From the NCBI GenBank assembly GCA_031380225.1, contig JANNFX010000236.1, forward strand, positions 1 through 14,825: 14,825 nt of DNA, in the 5' to 3' direction. The notes beneath the pieces were generated by a model. That model worked only from the letters and a program-made list of their open reading frames with translations, was not told the origin of the DNA and did not search any database. Each line of letters begins with the position of its first letter. Position 1 is the first letter of the stretch. The stretch comes from JANNFX01 sp031380225 (GTDB lineage: Bacteria; Pseudomonadota; Alphaproteobacteria; Rhizobiales; Hyphomicrobiaceae). The position numbers and the translations under genes were made by a program. Shown here piece by piece: positions 13,374 to 14,825 of this stretch.

Positions 13374-14492
13374 TCACACCCGCATCGGCATCAGGACGTA
13401 GAGCGCGTTGTCGTCACTGGTGTCTCGGATCATGGTGGGTGAACCGGCGTCGTTCAGCAGGAAGCGCGCTTCTTCGCCCTCAAGTTGCCCCGAGATATCG
13501 AGCAAATAACGGGCATTGAAGCCGATTTCCAAAGGCGTTGAGGCATAGCCGACGCCGATCTCTTCGGTGGCGCTGCCGCCTTCCGGATTATTGACTGACA
13601 ACACCAGTTTGTTCTTGCCGATGTTGAGTTTGACGGCGCGGCCACGCTCGCTGGCAATGGTCGAGACGCGATCGACGGCCGAGGTGAACTCCGCGTTCGA
13701 AACCCGCATTTCTTTGTCATTGCCTTGCGGGATGACACGGCCATAGTCAGGGAAGGTGCCGTCGATGAGCTTGGACGTTAGAGTCACGGTGCCGATCTCA
13801 AAGCGGACACGCGCCGGACTGACGCTCGCCTTGACGGCGCCGCCCGAGGCTTCGATCAGGCGATGTAATTCATGCACGGTTTTGCGCGGGATGATCATAC
13901 CTGCCATGCCCTTCGCACCATCCGGAAGCGGCAACTCCACTTGCGCCAAGCGATGACCGTCGGTCGCAACGGCGCGCAGCACCGGCGTTTTGCCTTGCTC
14001 GGCGGTGTGGAGATAAATGCCGTTCAAATAATACCGCGTCTCTTCGGTTGAAATCGCGAATCGCGTCTTTTCGATTAGCCGCTTCAGATCGCCAGCGCCG
14101 ATTTCAAAAGTCTGCGCGAATTCGCCCGAACTCAAATCCGGGAAATCTTCAGGACCAAGTGTCTGCAACGCAAAGCGAGCCGGACCAGCTGTGATCGTCA
14201 GGCGTTCCTTGTCCGGCTCGCGCTTGATGTCGACCATGCTGCCGTCGGGCAATTTGCGCACGATGTCGTGCAGCATGTGGGCCGGAACCGTGATGGCGCC
14301 AGACTTGTGGATCGTCGCGGGCACTTCTTCGATCACTTCCCGTTCGAGATCGGTGGCCTTCAATTCCAGCGACTGCCCTTGCGCACGTAACAGCACGTTC
14401 GACAGAATGGGAATTGTAGTGCGCCGCTCAACGACGCTGGTCACGTGTCCCAGAGCCCGCAGCAATTCACTCCGCTCAATCTGTAGGTGCAT
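13374..14492 (-). CDS. dnaN: DNA polymerase III subunit beta (sliding clamp, DnaN)
   Basis: Ring-forming processivity clamp that tethers polymerase III and repair factors to DNA. From ATG 14492 the product is 372 residues, close to the usual length; GAGG lies five bases before this ATG, while a TTG at 14513 adds seven unconserved residues. The N-terminus HLQIERSELLRALGHVTSVV and RTTIPILSNVLL is diagnostic. Three clamp domains follow, with ATDLEREV (domain 1), GIYLH and ATDGHRLAQVELPLP (domain 2), and LIDGTFPDYGRVIP and the C-terminal LYVLMPMRV (domain 3, contributing to the hydrophobic protein-binding pocket). The gene is first of the minus-strand replication cluster here; dnaA is not in the window. 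The adjacent downstream region holds repeats and an antisense gene rather than recF directly. Confidence 0.97.
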   Translation of the reverse strand: MHLQIERSELLRALGHVTSVVERRTTIPILSNVLLRAQGQSLELKATDLEREVIEEVPATIHKSGAITVPAHMLHDIVRKLPDGSMVDIKREPDKERLTITAGPARFALQTLGPEDFPDLSSGEFAQTFEIGAGDLKRLIEKTRFAISTEETRYYLNGIYLHTAEQGKTPVLRAVATDGHRLAQVELPLPDGAKGMAGMIIPRKTVHELHRLIEASGGAVKASVSPARVRFEIGTVTLTSKLIDGTFPDYGRVIPQGNDKEMRVSNAEFTSAVDRVSTIASERGRAVKLNIGKNKLVLSVNNPEGGSATEEIGVGYASTPLEIGFNARYLLDISGQLEGEEARFLLNDAGSPTMIRDTSDDNALYVLMPMRV

Positions 14493-14825
14493 TGGTGCCT
14501 CGGTTAGTCTCAAGAGCGCAGCCGGATGGCCGCGCGTGAGTTAAGTAATCTGTGTTCGCTGGATCGAGCCCATCCGGCCTGCCGGCGCGGGGTGCCCAGA
14601 ATCGTATGGGATGCCGACAAAAGCCGATTGGCGGCGGAAATTCAAGTACAACACGGGGTCAAATGCAGCGTTTTAGGCGCGAAAAATAAGGCCAGAGCAG
14701 CAAATAGCCGCCCTGGCCCCTATGGAAATTGGGGTCAGCCCCCTCACACTGATGGCAGAGTTGAAGCCGGACCTATTTTGTGAGGCGTCTGACCCCAGAC
14801 GAGCCTCCGGCCGTTTAGTGATTTA
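14493..14825. other. Region upstream of dnaN: inverted repeats, no gene seen
   Basis: No supported coding region. It should hold the dnaN promoter on the minus strand, but I could not identify a convincing one. Inverted repeats present: GCCGGATGG/CCATCCGGC (14521-14529, 14570-14578), GGCCAG/CTGGCC (14690-14695, 14713-14718), and the longer pair listed separately. Confidence 0.5.
14731..14807. repeat. Imperfect inverted repeat with GGGGTCAG arms and a strong hairpin
   Basis: 14731-14748 and 14779-14796 are inverted repeats matching at 16 of 18 bases (arms begin GGGGTCAG and end CTGACCCC). The right arm overlaps a hairpin, GAGGCGTCTG (14782-14791) with CAGAC and GCCTC (14796-14800, 14803-14807). 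The GGGGTCAGACCCC-like core resembles REP sequences linked to Y1-type transposases in other Proteobacteria, but none is in the window. Confidence 0.5.

Noticed and set aside
14526..14783. 85-codon open frame upstream of dnaN
   Set aside because: No ribosome binding site or motif, and it runs through several inverted repeats; composition looks non-coding.

Overview
The window comes from an alphaproteobacterial chromosome. The evidence is a dnaN, recF, gyrB cluster, a MucR/Ros-type zinc-finger regulator, a DUF6456 gene next to a small protein built on the DnaA DNA-binding domain, and GC-rich genes with GC-rich palindromic intergenic repeats. I cannot fix the genus. No rRNA, tRNA, CRISPR array, transposase or integrase was seen.

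Layout. Bases 1-2482 (+) are the 3' five-sixths of valS; the gene starts outside the window. A nested palindromic repeat (2545-2634) separates it from a convergent two-gene operon on the minus strand: the DnaA-domain-IV-like protein (3874-3470), then the DUF6456 protein (3461-2673). Across a divergent region with a 12-bp inverted repeat lies a small unknown gene (4178-4423, +), convergent with mucR (4867-4451, -). An AT-rich divergent region (about 4868-5163) separates mucR from an oligopeptidase B gene (5164-7281, +).

The rest is mostly minus-strand DNA replication and repair: dnaN (14492-13374), recF (12418-11204) and gyrB (10983-8503), encoding the sliding clamp, the RecF gap-repair ATPase and the gyrase B subunit. 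Two insertions break into this conserved cluster. The first sits at the very end of gyrB. It is a two-gene cassette, a nucleotidyltransferase-like gene (8497-7910) and a partner overlapping it by one base (7910-7473). The cassette ends in a second copy of the last 57 bases of gyrB, so the partner protein carries a GyrB C-terminal tail. Nearly all differences between the two tails are at third codon positions, which suggests that one tail came from the gyrB of another lineage. The second insertion, between dnaN and recF, is an antisense GIY-YIG protein gene (12867-13178) flanked by inverted copies of a 39-bp palindromic repeat, with another inverted pair beside it.

Three different palindromic repeat families occupy the intergenic spaces. 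Two of them share a hairpin-within-a-hairpin design and lie between convergent genes. The gyrB-tail cassette and the GIY-YIG/palindrome module are the observations most worth following up.
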